In this document: piece after piece, positions 33,796-46,022 of the stretch
Layout: each line of letters opens with the position of its first letter
How positions within the stretch are numbered: the stretch's first letter is position 1
NCBI GenBank assembly: GCA_022495005.1
Contig: JAGYXB010001329.1
Location: forward strand, 1-64,000
Source of the DNA: Rhyacophila brunnea
Taxonomy: Eukaryota > Arthropoda > Insecta > Trichoptera > Rhyacophilidae
DNA: 64,000 nt
Direction of reading: 5' to 3'
Translations under genes and position numbers: made by a program
The notes under the pieces: generated by a model
The model's input: the letters and a program-made list of their open reading frames with translations, nothing else
Told to the model about the DNA's origin: nothing
Database searches by the model: none

Positions 33796-34078
33796 AATCA
33801 AATTTTAAAAGCCATCTGCAATTTGTATTATTAGTTCAATGAAAACAAATGGGTATGACTGGCTTTATTTTAATCAGATCTCCACAGCCTACCACTACTA
33901 GTATGGTTCAGTCTTGGTAGGGTTTGATTGAATTTTAAACAATAAACAAAACAATATGCAACGTGTATTATTAATTCAATGAAAACAAATAAGTATGACT
34001 GACAGTTTAGTGTTTACTATTTATGTCGAATCTACACAGCATACCTCCGCTCTTCGCCACTGGTATAACGGTTCATAT
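33796..34078. repeat. Dispersed repeat P, two head-to-tail copies
   Basis: Units 33796-33908 and 33929-34078 share attttaaa, tgtattatta.ttcaatgaaa, acaaat..gtatgactg and aatctacacagc. A third copy is at 52583-52737, and short related ends lie near 6095-6150 and (inverted) 53160-53217 (gcacccttcgc). Confidence 0.6.
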
Positions 34079-34284
34079 GTAAGTTAATAAAAATGAAATT
34101 GAGGTTTTACTGTGCTTCGTATGCGAAGAAACGGTCGCATAATATAATTGCTCTGAGGTTGAACTGCTTTTATTTCCGTTCATTGGAATGCGAATTTGTT
34201 CGTAAATTTCTCACGTATTCTAATTAAACTAATAATTTTGATGCGTTTGTTAACTGGCAATTACAGCAAATTAAATACATTAAA

Positions 34285-34533
34285 GGTCGCTAAGGAGATT
34301 AAATGGACATGTCGCTCGGAAAGTGAGCAACCGCTGAATAAACGTCATCATACAATGGTACCCAAGGGACACTCTGGAGTCTATACGACCTTAAAACTCG
34401 ATGGTTAGACGAACTCACAAAGTTCGGTGAATGTAGGTACGTGCCAGCGAAGAACTAAAGACCGAGAATAGTGGGGGAGCTAGAGGAGGCCTTCATTCAG
34501 CAGTGGATCGACCCTGGCTAATGATGATGGTGA
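34285..34533 (+). pseudogene. RTE-like RT tail, copy 2 (degraded)
   Basis: Follows the last part of 2476-2898: gtcgctaaggagattaaatg (VAKEIKW), acaatggtacccaagggaca (QWYPRGT), cgatggttagacgaactcac (RWLDELT), gaggccttcattcagcagtg (EAFIQQW) and a taatgatgatgg tail. Several frameshifts and stops. Confidence 0.75.
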
Positions 34534-34559
34534 AATAAAACAAAATATAAATAATTATA

Positions 34560-34980
34560 CTAAGCACTATGTTCGATCATAACAGGATCATACGGACCTC
34601 CACAGGGTGGAGGTTGTATTAGCAGATTTTTGATTTTACGAGAAAGTTAGTCACTTTCAAGTTCTCGCCCATGTCCGATCCTAATAGGGCCATATAGGGC
34701 CTCTACAGAGTGGAGGTTTGTATTAACAGATTTTGTTTTTACGAGAAATGAATGTCAGCCACTTGCTCATATTCTGACTCATACATCAATTGAAAAACAA
34801 TATGTGTACTTGCCAGACCCAGGTTCTAAGATGGGACCCACGACGCTATAGGCCGACGCTAAACTTACTTGCTCAACGAATAATTCCGTCCATATACCTA
34901 CATTGCGAATTCACATTGAAAAAATAACTTGCGAATTTGTCAGACCCGGATTGCGAACCTGGGACCCACGCGCCATCACC
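34560..34980 (-). mobile_element. SINE family C cluster (one near-full copy, duplicated tail, extra head)
   Basis: 34670-34880 is the fullest copy (minus: tRNA-like head, gtctggcaagtacacatatt, acctccactctgtagaggcc). 34560-34640 repeats its tail (ggacctccacagggtggagg). 34920-34978 repeats its head (gacccggattgcgaacctgg). Head and tail duplications on both sides suggest nested or tandem insertion of the same family. Confidence 0.65.
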
Positions 34981-37280
34981 TACGTATATATTTAGTATAA
35001 TATAGCATGGGTGGGTACTTCGGATTTTCTATATCAGTTATATAGCGCCAGCATGCAGTGTGAGCAATTTCACTAGCGCGGGCACCGAGTTCCATCTTGT
35101 AAAAATGTATAAAAGCGGAATGCAGAGTGGAGAAAGATCCAAGTATCTGGCATGTGCCTACTATCTAATTAAAATATTATGTATCAGGAGAGAATATATT
35201 ATCATCCGCGACAGTAAACTTGTACCTACCCAGTGCGCTACGCAAGCAGTTAGAAAATGGCAAAATTGAACTTATTGATAAACAAAGGTTCTGCAAAACT
35301 GTACTAGCCAGACAAACCGGTTTAGATATTAATAAATGGTGTGGGAAAATTACTTTCCGTATGTTTTGTTTTAGTTAATTTAGTAGTAACTTAGTTTCAT
35401 GTCTGTTTAAGAATTCTAATTTTAATAAGCACCTTCAGTGAAAACTTTACCTTCCCAGCAGTAAATGTAGGATCATTAATTTAATAAAATATAATCCCTA
35501 AAAACGTAGGATAGGTACCAAAAAGTTAATTGGATTTCAGGATTTTAAGCTGCGGATTGCTTTTGGTATCTTGAAAAACCTTGACACGAATCGCCCTAAA
35601 CTGAAATAAGACGCTAGCAAGTTCAAGCAGATAAAAATATGCGATGTTTACACAAGCCACTGCTGAATATAATATTATCTAATTATATTTTAAGACGGTT
35701 TACCTACGCGGCGCGGGACGCGGGCCCTAATGACCACGCGTTCTTTATGTCTTTCCAATCAACATTTCAATTTCAAAACGTCTATAAACTATTTTCATTA
35801 TAAAAATGTCTACATAGATCAAAGAATATAATATATTATACGTTACGAATATTATACGTTACGAATATAGACAATTGTAACATGAAGTCATTTATTATCT
35901 ACTTAACATGACACTTGCTATGTTATTTATGCAAATGATTGATAAACCAATACAGCTTTAATTAATGGCTTTGAAACAAAGTTATTTTTGTTAATTCTAT
36001 TTTAACTGAATTGACTTGATGTCGACTATAAGTGGAAGATTCGGACAACCTTTTTCCAATTTCGGACGGTTGTGATAGAACGAAAGGGTATAATAATATT
36101 ATTGGTATGTCAAAATCTTAGTATATTATGTTTCTTTTCTCGTTTATAACAGTGGGATAGTCTAGTATCCAACATGGAGAATAAACATTACGCACATTCT
36201 AGTCCTAGTGCAAGTCAAACAAGGTTTTGGGAAATGGGGAGTTGTTCCTGTGACGCATCATGGGTGTGGAGATATGGCGAGTGGTGGAAGGAAATACATT
36301 ATTGTAAATTTAAAACATAAACGTTCGTTAATTAATAAGTACCGCTACCATATAAAAAAAACATCGCAAAAACAAAGACCCTGGATAACACAATATCATT
36401 ATCGCATCACAAATCGACGGAGGTAAAACATTCATATGTAAATACATGCATACATAACATACGTGAAAACGTCATGGTATTATTCGACATACGTGGAAAA
36501 TGAAAATCGATTTTCCCGCGAGGCTTGCATGCACCGCGACGCGTAAGCTGCTCTAACCTGTGAATTGTATTGTTGTGGAAACTCGCCATATACCTACATA
36601 CATATGTACATATCCACGTAGTCATATATAAATATATTATACATGGCAGTATTACGTATTTCTATGCATGCGCTGAAATTGTAACGTAAGCCTAGTTCAA
36701 AGGGAGACGATGGAATCGTGACCATATTGTAATCGTGTTATATTATAGCTACATAGAGCGGGTGAATACTCAAACTTTTGCGACATGGAACCCTATTACA
36801 TAACTTGGAAAAACCTAATAAATATACGGAATACGGAAAAGACACTATCTGAGATGCTTTAAGATTCCGTCCATAAGTCAAGGTAATAAATAACATTACT
36901 ATCTTGATTCCAATATAGCACCAGCATCACTGCAGCTTTAGTTTAACGCCCTGGTACCTACGTCCGATTTAGTAGACGAAAAATTATGATTCAATACATC
37001 ATAATATTTCGATGTGCATTGATACATTCCTGCATTTCCATCCCCAGGTGATTACGAATGATTTTATGAATATATCTTTACCATTATAATATGAAGGCTG
37101 CGGATGTCTTAGCGGTCATCTGCGGACTATAAACCCCCCGGCCTTTTACGTTCAAACTAATGACCCGACCCACGGTTTCATCCATTATGCCTAGTCCAAA
37201 CCTAGACACACCTGCAAACACTGCTATCATATTAATTTTAGTTAGGACTGTTACATCGTACGCGTTCACGTACAACTGAC
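34981..37280. other. 2.3 kb of AT-rich DNA, nothing recognised
   Basis: Short frames at 35060-35269 (+) and 36208-36426 (+) have no recognisable motif. No inverted repeats seen. Confidence 0.4.
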
Positions 37281-38050
37281 TAGGGAATCCAATCCCGAGC
37301 CAAAATTCTGATCCCGGGATCTCGGGATTACAATTTGACAATCCCGGGATCCCGGGACTGGCCCCGGTTTGGTATTTTTTCCATTGTTAATACAAAATTT
37401 TCATATTTACAAATAATATTGATAAAATCGGTCAAAAATAAATCTAGTATAATTTATACTATTTAAAACATTAAATTTATTGTTAATATTGTATACGTTC
37501 AATCTTGGAAATACACAAGTTTAACGGAGTAAATAATATTGTAATTAAAATAATAATGTGAATTTAATAGGAGATTGCTGTTTCTGATAGTAAAGACATA
37601 ATGAATGGATTAGCGACATACAATATAGTAAAGCAAATAATCATGGCGTACTTATGGCCTTTCCGCTTCATAAATCTAATTAGTCAGCCAAATATGAAAC
37701 TGCCGTAAAACGTATGATATCATGGTGGAATTACTTTGTTAAAAGTGCGAAGCATTGTTTTTTCAATCTTTCCATTTTTAATAATTTATGTGAAAAAATA
37801 AAATGAATCGGCAACTTACACATGGGTATAAATCAATCTTCATTCAAACTCAGTTTATTTCTAATGTAGTTATTATTAAAAATATTATTATTAATTTTAT
37901 TAAAAGTATTTTTTCTGTTATATTTTCGCTTTTATTTTATTTTCCATAAAGATTGATAAAAATCAATCCCGAAATCCCGGGATTATGTTTATCAATCCCG
38001 GGATTCATATGTATCGAAAATAGCTCGGGATCCCGGGATTGGAATCCCTA
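37281..38050. mobile_element. hAT-type MITE, family tagggattcc, copy 2 (770 bp)
   Basis: tagggaatccaatcccgagc at the left and cgggattggaatcccta at the right. The perfect 8-bp target duplication caactgac is at 37273-37280 and 38051-38058. It is the inverse of the 3516-4289 copy along its length with small indels. No intact transposase frame. Confidence 0.88.
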
Positions 38051-38458
38051 CAACTGACGTATCTTGGTCTGGACTAGGATTACAGCGCTATGAAATTTTA
38101 TTGCAACCATGACAGGCAGGGGCGTAGAAGGTATTTTTGCGCCTGGGGCAGTAACAGCAAATGCACCCAATGCACACTTGTACCAATAAAAATTAAGTTC
38201 ACCGAGTTCGGATTAGTACCATTAGCAAAATATAAGTACCGTATTAGTAAAATTCAAGGATTCCCGATTTGTTTGTTAGTATAAAAAGCATCCCACCATT
38301 CAATTCTTGACAAGTAAAAAATTGTGAATTTTAAACATGAAGTATATTAATTTGGTCATTTTAGGATTATATTTTACTTCCACTATTTCCGCTTTCTACT
38401 CTTAAAATTTCCTGTCACTTTTTTATTTTTACACGTTCAACGAAACTCTATATCTGCG

Positions 38459-39037
38459 CAGCGTTGCCAATTTAGCGTTTTTCTTGCCAGATCTAGCATT
38501 TTTCAATAGGCATCTAGCTTGCAAAAATCGGATCTAGCTTATGGCGTTTTTGTTAGCGTTTTTTGATGCATTTAACATTAACTTAAAATGTGCAGAAAAT
38601 AAGCTAGATATTTAGTTTATTTATTTTCTTGCACATGAAATGTCTGGTCATCAGAATATTAATGAAGGTAGGTCAGTACTCGATATGATAAAAAAACAAC
38701 GCAATGAAATAATAGGATCATTCATCGCTAATACTCTATTATTCAAAATACCTAAAACACAATACACATAGCGATTCCGAACAGAATGGTTGTAGTTGTT
38801 GAAAAATTAGATTTTAGAAGTTCCAACAGCTGGATGTACACTTTGTAAATGTGGCGTAGTAATTCAAACAGTGCATGCTTAAAAAGACATAAAGGATGTT
38901 GCCATAAACTCGAGCTTCTTAGGCAAAAAAGGCACGTATTGAAATTTTATTTTCACAGCGTTTTTTCCTGTCAAATGCATAGCTTGTTTTCGTTACTCAG
39001 TCTGGCATGTTTTTGTCAACGACAGTTGGCAACACTG
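38459..39037 (+). mobile_element. hAT-type element, family cagcgttgcc, copy 1 (579 bp)
   Basis: Starts cagcgttgccaatttagcg and ends gttggcaacactg. The perfect 8-bp duplication tatctgcg is at 38451-38458 and 39038-39045. At 38835 the plus strand reads CTLCKCGVVIQTVHA, with LKRHKG in an adjacent frame. That CxxC...LxxH spacing suggests a BED-type zinc finger, the N-terminal domain of many hAT transposases, broken by a frameshift. Relatives: 56817-57380 and the fragment at 61794. Confidence 0.88.
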
Positions 39038-39045
39038 TATCTGCG

Positions 39046-39763
39046 CACCGGTCGGTTGCCCCTCTCGCTCATTCTTTGCTACGCCACTGATGACAGGTTG
39101 GTTATAGAATGTGTGAACAGACATAAAATTATGCCGATTATCCCGATAGCTTCGCTTAGCGACAATACGTACCGCAGTAAATACATTCGATAACATTAAA
39201 TACTTCGTTGAAGCAATTAATCATGTTCAAGGTATAGTTGCGGAACCGTAGGGAAAATTTGAGTGATATGGGTCAGCCGCAAAGCGCGCTTTCAGTCCGC
39301 CCCGACCGAGAGCTAATAATGAAGAGGTCAGATTAGTGATCCGTATTTCGAACAAACATCACGCGCATGTCGCCTTTTGATGGTAAATATCACGAATACG
39401 TCTATTATAATATAAATGATCTACGTACAGATACCTGACCAAACGCATGTCGCAAAATATAACTATTGCCGTTTAATTCAACAGGTAACACGTGTTAGTT
39501 CAGTGTAAACAAACATATCAGTCCAATAGCGGATTAGCGTAAAAGCACGTTGGACACGCGCTTTGGAGCCGTGGGGATTTGGGGGACGATAATTAAAAGC
39601 CTCACCTATGTAGGTACATTATACATATTTCAGCAAATGGAATAAAAAACATTCCCATATACGTTTTATTGTGGCTACGTTCTCAATGTAATCTAATTGA
39701 AGCGATTAGTTTTAAAGTCAGTTATAAGCATATTTCGCCATTTTAAGATAATAGCAAAAAACT
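39046..39763. other. Nothing recognised
   Basis: Moderately AT-rich, no repeat or coding signal. Confidence 0.4.
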
Positions 39764-40502
39764 GTTAAGGGCGGACATGCTCAGTGTAGGTCAAAATAGA
39801 GCTTTTATTGCATTTTCAAACCATGATCCTGGACAATCAAACACGCGCGTTAACATGATCTTACTCCCTACTTCAATTTTAGTTTGTCAATTTATGGATA
39901 CGGCCGTATGTTGTAGCTTAACCACTGGGGAATGACAAAAGAAATGGCGTATTTCAAAAAAACACTACCTTATACTTAGGTCAATAATTATTATAAAGCA
40001 ATCATTATTCATAGATGTTTATCACACTTGAATGGTCAAAGACATAGCTTATAATTAGTATCTTTAGAATTATCTTCAAATGTGTTAATCTTGCCCATTT
40101 TTTGAATAATAAAATGCCTAATTCTTGTCAAATTTGGGATCACAGGAATTATCAATATAATTTTTTATTGTAAATATTTTACAAAAATAATCTCGTCATA
40201 AATTATACTAATGGTTTTATAAATGCGTTTAAAAATTAATAAATGTAAAAAATCTTAACACCGCTGCACATTCATGTACTGAAATATGACTATATTAGCG
40301 AGAGGTTTAAAAGAACACTATTTTATGTAATAAAAATACTTTTTGCAGTCATCAAATGTTTAAAATAGATATAAAGGATAACAAGGCTTCAAAAATATAT
40401 GTAAATAGATTATCTACAACGTTTAAGGAATGTCCAGGATCATGGTTTGAAAATGGAATAAAAGTTCCATTTTGACCTAGACTGAGCATGTACCTCCTTT
40501 AA
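39764..40502. mobile_element. TTAA-flanked long-TIR element (739 bp)
   Basis: TTAA at 39764-39767 and 40499-40502. The arms pair for about 65 bases: gcggacatgctcagtgtagg, aggtcaaaatagagctttta, attttcaaaccatgatcctg against their inverse at 40434-40495. The interior is AT-rich and non-coding. TTAA flanks suggest mobilisation by a piggyBac-type transposase, but the terminal bases differ from the 22596-24956 element. Confidence 0.75.
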
Positions 40503-41510
40503 GCACATTTTAAATAGAATATTGTCTTGTTGAAAATATATTTGTTTTTTTTTTTCGAGGTGACTTTATGGATACCCCACATTTACTATCAAGTAAAGGA
40601 CTTCGGCACGTAAATTACTCTATTTGGCTGTAACAACTCAAAAATCTATTACGAGAATTTTATACATTTTTTATTATCATTTTGTAAAATGGAATAAGTA
40701 TCTACTACCAAGTGGTCAAATGGTAAGTTTTCATACAACTTTCGAATATTTTTTTATACATTATTCATTCTCCTTCACACAGATAATATTATGCATCTTG
40801 GTATTGTGAACCAAAGAAACTGGACTACAAATATTCAGGAGTGTTATACCTTATCTCTGTTATGTTATAACTTATAACATTTGAAATTATTTTGCAAGCG
40901 CATGGTTATGTTGGTACTTACTCGAGTGCATTTATAAACGGTTTTACACAAATTTTTCAACCAACTAAATAATAGTGCCGAAGTGTAGTATTATTGGCTG
41001 CTACTCGTGACAGATTATCTTTTTATACGCATTACAGTTGGCAAATAAATATCATAGTAGTAGTGTGAAGTTGTCTGCAAATAAACCTGAAATAAAGTCA
41101 CTTGTGGCTAAGTTCATACGTGGACCAATGGTCCCTTTTTTGCTTAAATTTCATTCAATTAGATTAGGCCCTATCGTTACAGAATAAGGTATTCGACATC
41201 TTTGGTCTGGTCTAAGAATTTATTAACGCAATCTATTACCGAATCTTGTTACTTCTCTTTCTCTATAAAATTACGTAAGCAGTGATTTAAGTTTAATTTT
41301 ACAGTCTAGTTAATGGTGTGTTAGCAGAAATAACTAAGTTTCTAATAAAAAATATTAACAACCTATTGAAAGTTTTAAAAAAAAGCCTCGGAAACATAGC
41401 TACTATAGAAATTCTAATCTGATTTTTTAATCAAAACAAGACAATAGGGAATTCAGTTAATGAGATATCAGGATCAGCAACATATTATAGTTGATGCTTA
41501 TTATAATTTA
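40503..41510. other. AT-rich sequence, nothing recognised
   Basis: No supported feature. Confidence 0.4.
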
Positions 41511-41978
41511 CAGTGGTTTCCAAACTTTATGTTACTACGCCCCCTTTAAAAAAAATCATATCTAGGCGCCTCCCCTCTTGTTTCATAAGTTAATACACAT
41601 ATTTTAAAATGATAAAACATGTATTAATACAAAAAATCGTAATTGACAGAATAACAAGATTTTACTATAAGTATATAATAATATATTAATTTGTAATCTG
41701 ATGGATGTGCGTGTTTATTATATTAGCACAAAGTTTAGCAAAAATATGATGTTACGAATGGCAACATTACTTGTATTACTTTGCTTGTTTCTTCTTCAAT
41801 TCAATTCGATTCAACTAAAATTGAATAAGGGTTTCACATTTTGTTTTAATGAAGTATTGCATGATAATTCTATCGTTTTTATATGTTACAATAGTAGTCA
41901 ATCCAAATTCATCATCTTGATCTTTGCCCTAGTCTGCGGCTCTCTAGGGAGGCGCGCCTCCCAGTTTGGAAATCGCCG
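41511..41978. mobile_element. hAT-type element, family cagtggtttcc, copy 1 (468 bp)
   Basis: Starts cagtggtttccaaactttat and ends cagtttggaaatcgccg. Its left end (gttactacgcccccttt, taggcgcctcccct) matches the inverted right end of 57918-58819, and its right end matches that element's left end, so both belong to one family in opposite orientation. The 8-bp flanks (ataattta / ttaaaata) agree only 5/8. Confidence 0.65.
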
Positions 41979-42300
41979 TTAAAATATGTAGTTCCGGAAC
42001 AAACGAAAATAATTGGAAGTATGCAATATATCGTACAATCAAAGCATATCGGCTGTGAGGTCAAAGTTCAAACGAAATCTTAATCCAAGCGCGCGGGCAT
42101 GGGTAATGGGCATGGATGAGCGCCGTTTGCCTTACGACCCAGTTGAGAAATTGTGGTTGGTCGGTAGGTCGCCAATTACTGCGCTGAAAGGGTTTCGGAA
42201 ATTAATTCGAAGGAACGTGGTGCCAAGACTCATTATGTTACATATATGATATACATTACCACTACAGCAATTACGCTACGTATAAATAAAACAGCCTGAA
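41979..42300. other. Nothing recognised
   Basis: A 78-codon plus-strand frame (42013-42249) shows no known motif. Confidence 0.35.
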
Positions 42301-42304
42301 CCCG

Positions 42305-42671
42305 ATGGATAAAGCGGTTATCGGCCGAGACAAAATTACAATGTATTCTGATGGCGTCTTTCAAATAACACATCGACTTATATGTGGTGTAAATGAGAAC
42401 TCTGCCATTCTTGGTAGTATTGACTTGCGTGTCCCTGATCTTAAAAATCGGGAGCATCAGTTGTTTGTTCTCCCAAGGAGCAGAACTAGCCTGCCATTGG
42501 TGATTCCAATTAATTGGGAGAGCAACAACTCTGTTTAACCAAATCGCTGGTTGACGTTGTTTTATAAATTCTTAAAATAAGGTCCACTTAGCTCATTCGG
42601 TGTGATTCCATGCTTTATAATTTATATTTTTTATAATTTTTGTACCTTTTACTTTACTTTTCATACTGTTT
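42305..42671 (+). pseudogene. Non-LTR retrotransposon 3' end, Jockey-like (copy 2, 5' part)
   Basis: The reading ends LRVPDLKNREHQLFVLPRSR, TSLPLVI, matching 20925-21245 almost residue for residue. The 3' UTR is then cut after ttttcatactgtt and resumes at 43933 (tttattttttctttacactg, tttaatactatttctttg). Everything between is a later insertion. Confidence 0.65.
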
Positions 42672-42679
42672 TAGTGATC

Positions 42680-43932
42680 TGCATATCGATGGTTTAGTGC
42701 ACAGATATTGTATGCCCAGTTTAGTATGTTTTGATAAAATTGAAGTTTAAAATTTGAGATGCATAAGAAATGGACATATTATTGTATATTTGAATGATAC
42801 AATATCTTCTAAAATATCGTATTTGGACGTACAATATTTTTACAGCATAAAGATATGATGCAGACAAACATTTTGTGTATGTTAACTCAATTTCGACAAA
42901 AACTGGACATACAATACCTATGCACTAAACCAGTGCTCCGCAACCTTTTCTCACCCATGACACACCAAAGGTATTCCCAGAATTGCGCGGCACACGACAG
43001 GTAAAACAATTTATACCTACATCAAAACATGGACCCCAGATGCTGAAGCGGGCCCCCTACCTATCGCTAAGGTTAAAGACAGTGTGTTACTCTAAAGTAG
43101 GTAGTGTTTTTCAAATGGGGTAAAATTAATGGTATTCATTGTATGTTTAGCTATTTTATGTATGTATTAATACAAACACTCCCCAATCACATATTTAAAA
43201 ATATTCGGATCAGTGTAGTAATATAGCGCCGCAGGCGACTTGTTTTAACCATTAGAGAAGATTTGTAATTTGTGTTTATCTCACTTATCTGGTTGATCTG
43301 CCACTGATTGCTTATCATTTTTAATTATAGCTTGAGTTGAAAAACGTTGCTCACATAGATATATGTCACATAAAATGGGAGCTGAACTACGATAGCCTTG
43401 TCGGAAATCCGAGGATATTCTTTATTGACCGAAATCAGAAAATAGCCAATGGAACATCGGCGAAATTCATTTTAAGCGTCACGTCGTTCCTCAATTCAAG
43501 AAAATTTCTTACGAATATAAAATTATAGGGAAAGTGCTTCTGTAGAATTTCCGGCATTGGTTGCAAAAGGGTTTCGAATTCAGTCGTATTGATTGTATGA
43601 AAATAATGATGAAATTTCTTTTGCAGGAAAGTTATAAGTTTTTGGGCCGGACTCAAAATTCATTGCTTGTTTTCAATGGTAGTTGGTGAATTTATTTGAT
43701 ATATCTATAGTAGTGAAGCATATCAATATGTTTTCATTCTGACCTTGCATTTTTTTATTAATTTCATTCAGGTGCTCAAATATGTTACCAGCCATGTACG
43801 CAAATTTAGCCATTAAGTTAGTATTGTATAATATACAAAATTATTTGCTTTTTTTCACACAATGCGCCGCGGCACACCTAGCATCGTCTCGCGGGATGCG
43901 GAGCACTGCACTAAACGACTAAACCATCGATA
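42680..43932. mobile_element. MITE with ends atcgatggtttagtgca, interrupted by a hAT element
   Basis: Left arm atcgatggtttagtgcacag, atattgtatgcccagttt. The right arm is split by the hAT: aaaaactggacatacaatac before 42930 and gactaaaccatcgatat after 43916. Joined in the mind, the arms pair for about 38 bases. A decayed relative lies at 53664-53998. It is inserted in a non-LTR 3' UTR. Confidence 0.65.
42931..43908 (-). mobile_element. hAT-type element, family cagtgctccg (978 bp), ZBED5-like transposase remnant
   Basis: Starts cagtgctccgcaacc and ends gatgcggagcactg. Perfect 8-bp duplication cactaaac at 42923-42930 and 43909-43916. The minus strand from about 43656 reads FVRNFLELRNDVTLKMNFAD, then after a frameshift ISVNKEYPRISDKAIVVQLP. 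This order (…L…D..LK..F...L..FW.S...EYP.LS.KA...LLPF) is that of ZBED5/FAM200-type hAT transposases near the C-terminus. Non-autonomous and decayed. Confidence 0.85.
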
Positions 43933-44187
43933 TATTTATTTTTTCTTTACACTGTTTAATACTATTTCTTTGTTTTTAAATGCCATGTTGTTAATAAGAA
44001 TTTTATGATATGAGAGTAATCTTTAACCATGACAGGTGGAAAAGATTACGAGCTGAAATAATATGACTGATAGGAAATAACGTTCAGGAAATTGATAAAA
44101 CGTAAAGTGGAGAGAAATAACATTTCTGAAAAAAAACTAAACTATATCTGTGTACTATAGAGTGTACCTACTTCCTCGTATTTAAGT

Positions 44188-44300
44188 AGCATCATCATCG
44201 GTACTACAATACAACCCAGCATGGCTCTTGGCCGCCTCCACTTCCTCCGTTTAAGCTTTAAGCTCTAATCTCAGAGTCTACGTCTCCCGAACCTCTAATT
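44188..44300 (-). repeat. Possible RTE-related repeat fragment
   Basis: gcatcatcatcggtactaca and tggctcttggccgcctccac resemble the inverted 3' end, with (atg)n-type tail, of common lepidopteran non-LTR repeats. No protein reading was retained. Confidence 0.3.
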
Positions 44301-45660
44301 CCCGCCCGGTCTATTGAAAAGGAGCCTCGAGGGAAACTCTTGCTGCCTAGCGACATGGGTAGCTCAAAGTAGTTCCTACACTCTCGCGTGCAAGACGACA
44401 GGGGGATCGATATCAAAAACTACCATAAGCAAGTAACACGTATGTCAGTAAGTATAGTTATTTCAATACATATTGACGCCAGTCTATCACCGGCTAGTGA
44501 TAGCTGAAGACAGCGGGTGGTAAATGTATTTTCCTCGTAAACCAAAAGCGTCAGCACTTACTTAAGAGCGTATTGCTAAAATTGGCGAGTAACCATGAAA
44601 CGACGCTAAAATCTAAACGAATACGAACGTCTATACGAAAGTACTTATCTATGAAACGTATACAGCGATACTGTATAGGTAACTTATGTCATTATCGGTA
44701 ATGGGTATAGCCTTCCTATACATTTAATGGTTATTTCAAGCAATATCTGATAAAGTATTTTTCTCGAGCCGAGGCCACAATAACATAAAATTTTGCTCGC
44801 TTACAACGAATTATTTTCCGTGCGTAATTTTTCATCTAAAAGAACTTCAGTAGAATTTCCACGTGACTTTTCCTTTGGAATTTTTAAATTGCATTCGACT
44901 TTAATCGAAATTAATTCTTTACGAAGAGAAGTCTTTAGTCTCAAATAGAAAATTTATATTTTAAATATTATATATGTGTGTGATTTTTTTCCTAATATTA
45001 GAGGTTGCTACATAGGTACGGTATTCCGTGCACTCGTGCTGATCTGATACGTCGTTCTTCAACTGAGTCACAAGATTGCTAAATTAATCAATATTTCATG
45101 TTTATTTTCTTTTCCAACTTCATACATTTTATTTATAACTTAGAATAATTATCATTCGTTGTTTTCTTGGAGACGTTCAAATAGTTTATCCATAAAATAA
45201 TTCTGAATTCATTACTACTCTACTACATTTTTTTATGAGAAATTAGACCAAGTGTACCTACATCGAAACAGCTATGAAGAACATGTCGTTCAACTGTTAG
45301 TTAAAACCTTTAATGTCAAAATTTGAATTTTACAAGACACAATAAACTAGAAGCATGAATGTAGTTTTCAAATAACTTGATTCATCTAAAATCTAAATAA
45401 CAGATAGTAAAGGGCTCGTCGTCATTGAGAGTTAAAAACCATTTTGTTTAAACAGTGCAACGAAAATTTATTAATTAATTTAATTGAATATTAGGAATTA
45501 GAAGATACACAATATTAGTTAAATACCTTCACAAAATATTTGAATTTAAACAAGATAAAAACAATAGTTTACAAAGTAATGAATAGGAACAGGACATAAA
45601 TACAATAAGAATATTTTATGAATCTACAGATTGTGTTTAAAAAGACAATATTTAACGAAA
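44301..45660. other. AT-rich sequence, nothing recognised
   Basis: No supported feature. Confidence 0.4.
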
Positions 45661-45687
45661 TTATAAAACAACGTTCGTCTAAAATCA

Positions 45688-46022
45688 CCAGGGAACTCAG
45701 AAATAATGGGAACTGAAATACATAACGGGTAAGGCGATAGCAGGTAACCGACTCGAGTAAGGAAGAATCCGGGCTAAACTTACACTCGTGTCAAGAATAC
45801 GTTTTACGTGGAATACTGAAAACTGCTCTCGGTTTATGCATTTACGCTCATTTAATGTTGGTGTATTACACACACTATTGCACGTGCATAATGCGTGCTT
45901 CATTTTCGTAGGACACTCACACATTCAAAACCCTGCATCAAGATGCGGCGTATTGAATATAGCCTATCGGTATTCTATTTATTATCTGTTCTGTGAAAAT
46001 CACCCAAATATAAGTTGAACGA
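45688..46022. repeat. Dispersed repeat M, copy 2
   Basis: Colinear with 966-1280 and 47881-48207. It begins directly after a non-LTR 3' UTR scrap (45661-45688). Confidence 0.6.

Noticed and set aside
41701..41982. 93-codon plus-strand frame with a hydrophobic N-terminus
   Set aside because: Lies inside the hAT-type element 41511-41978 and changes with its AT-rich core; no conserved motif.
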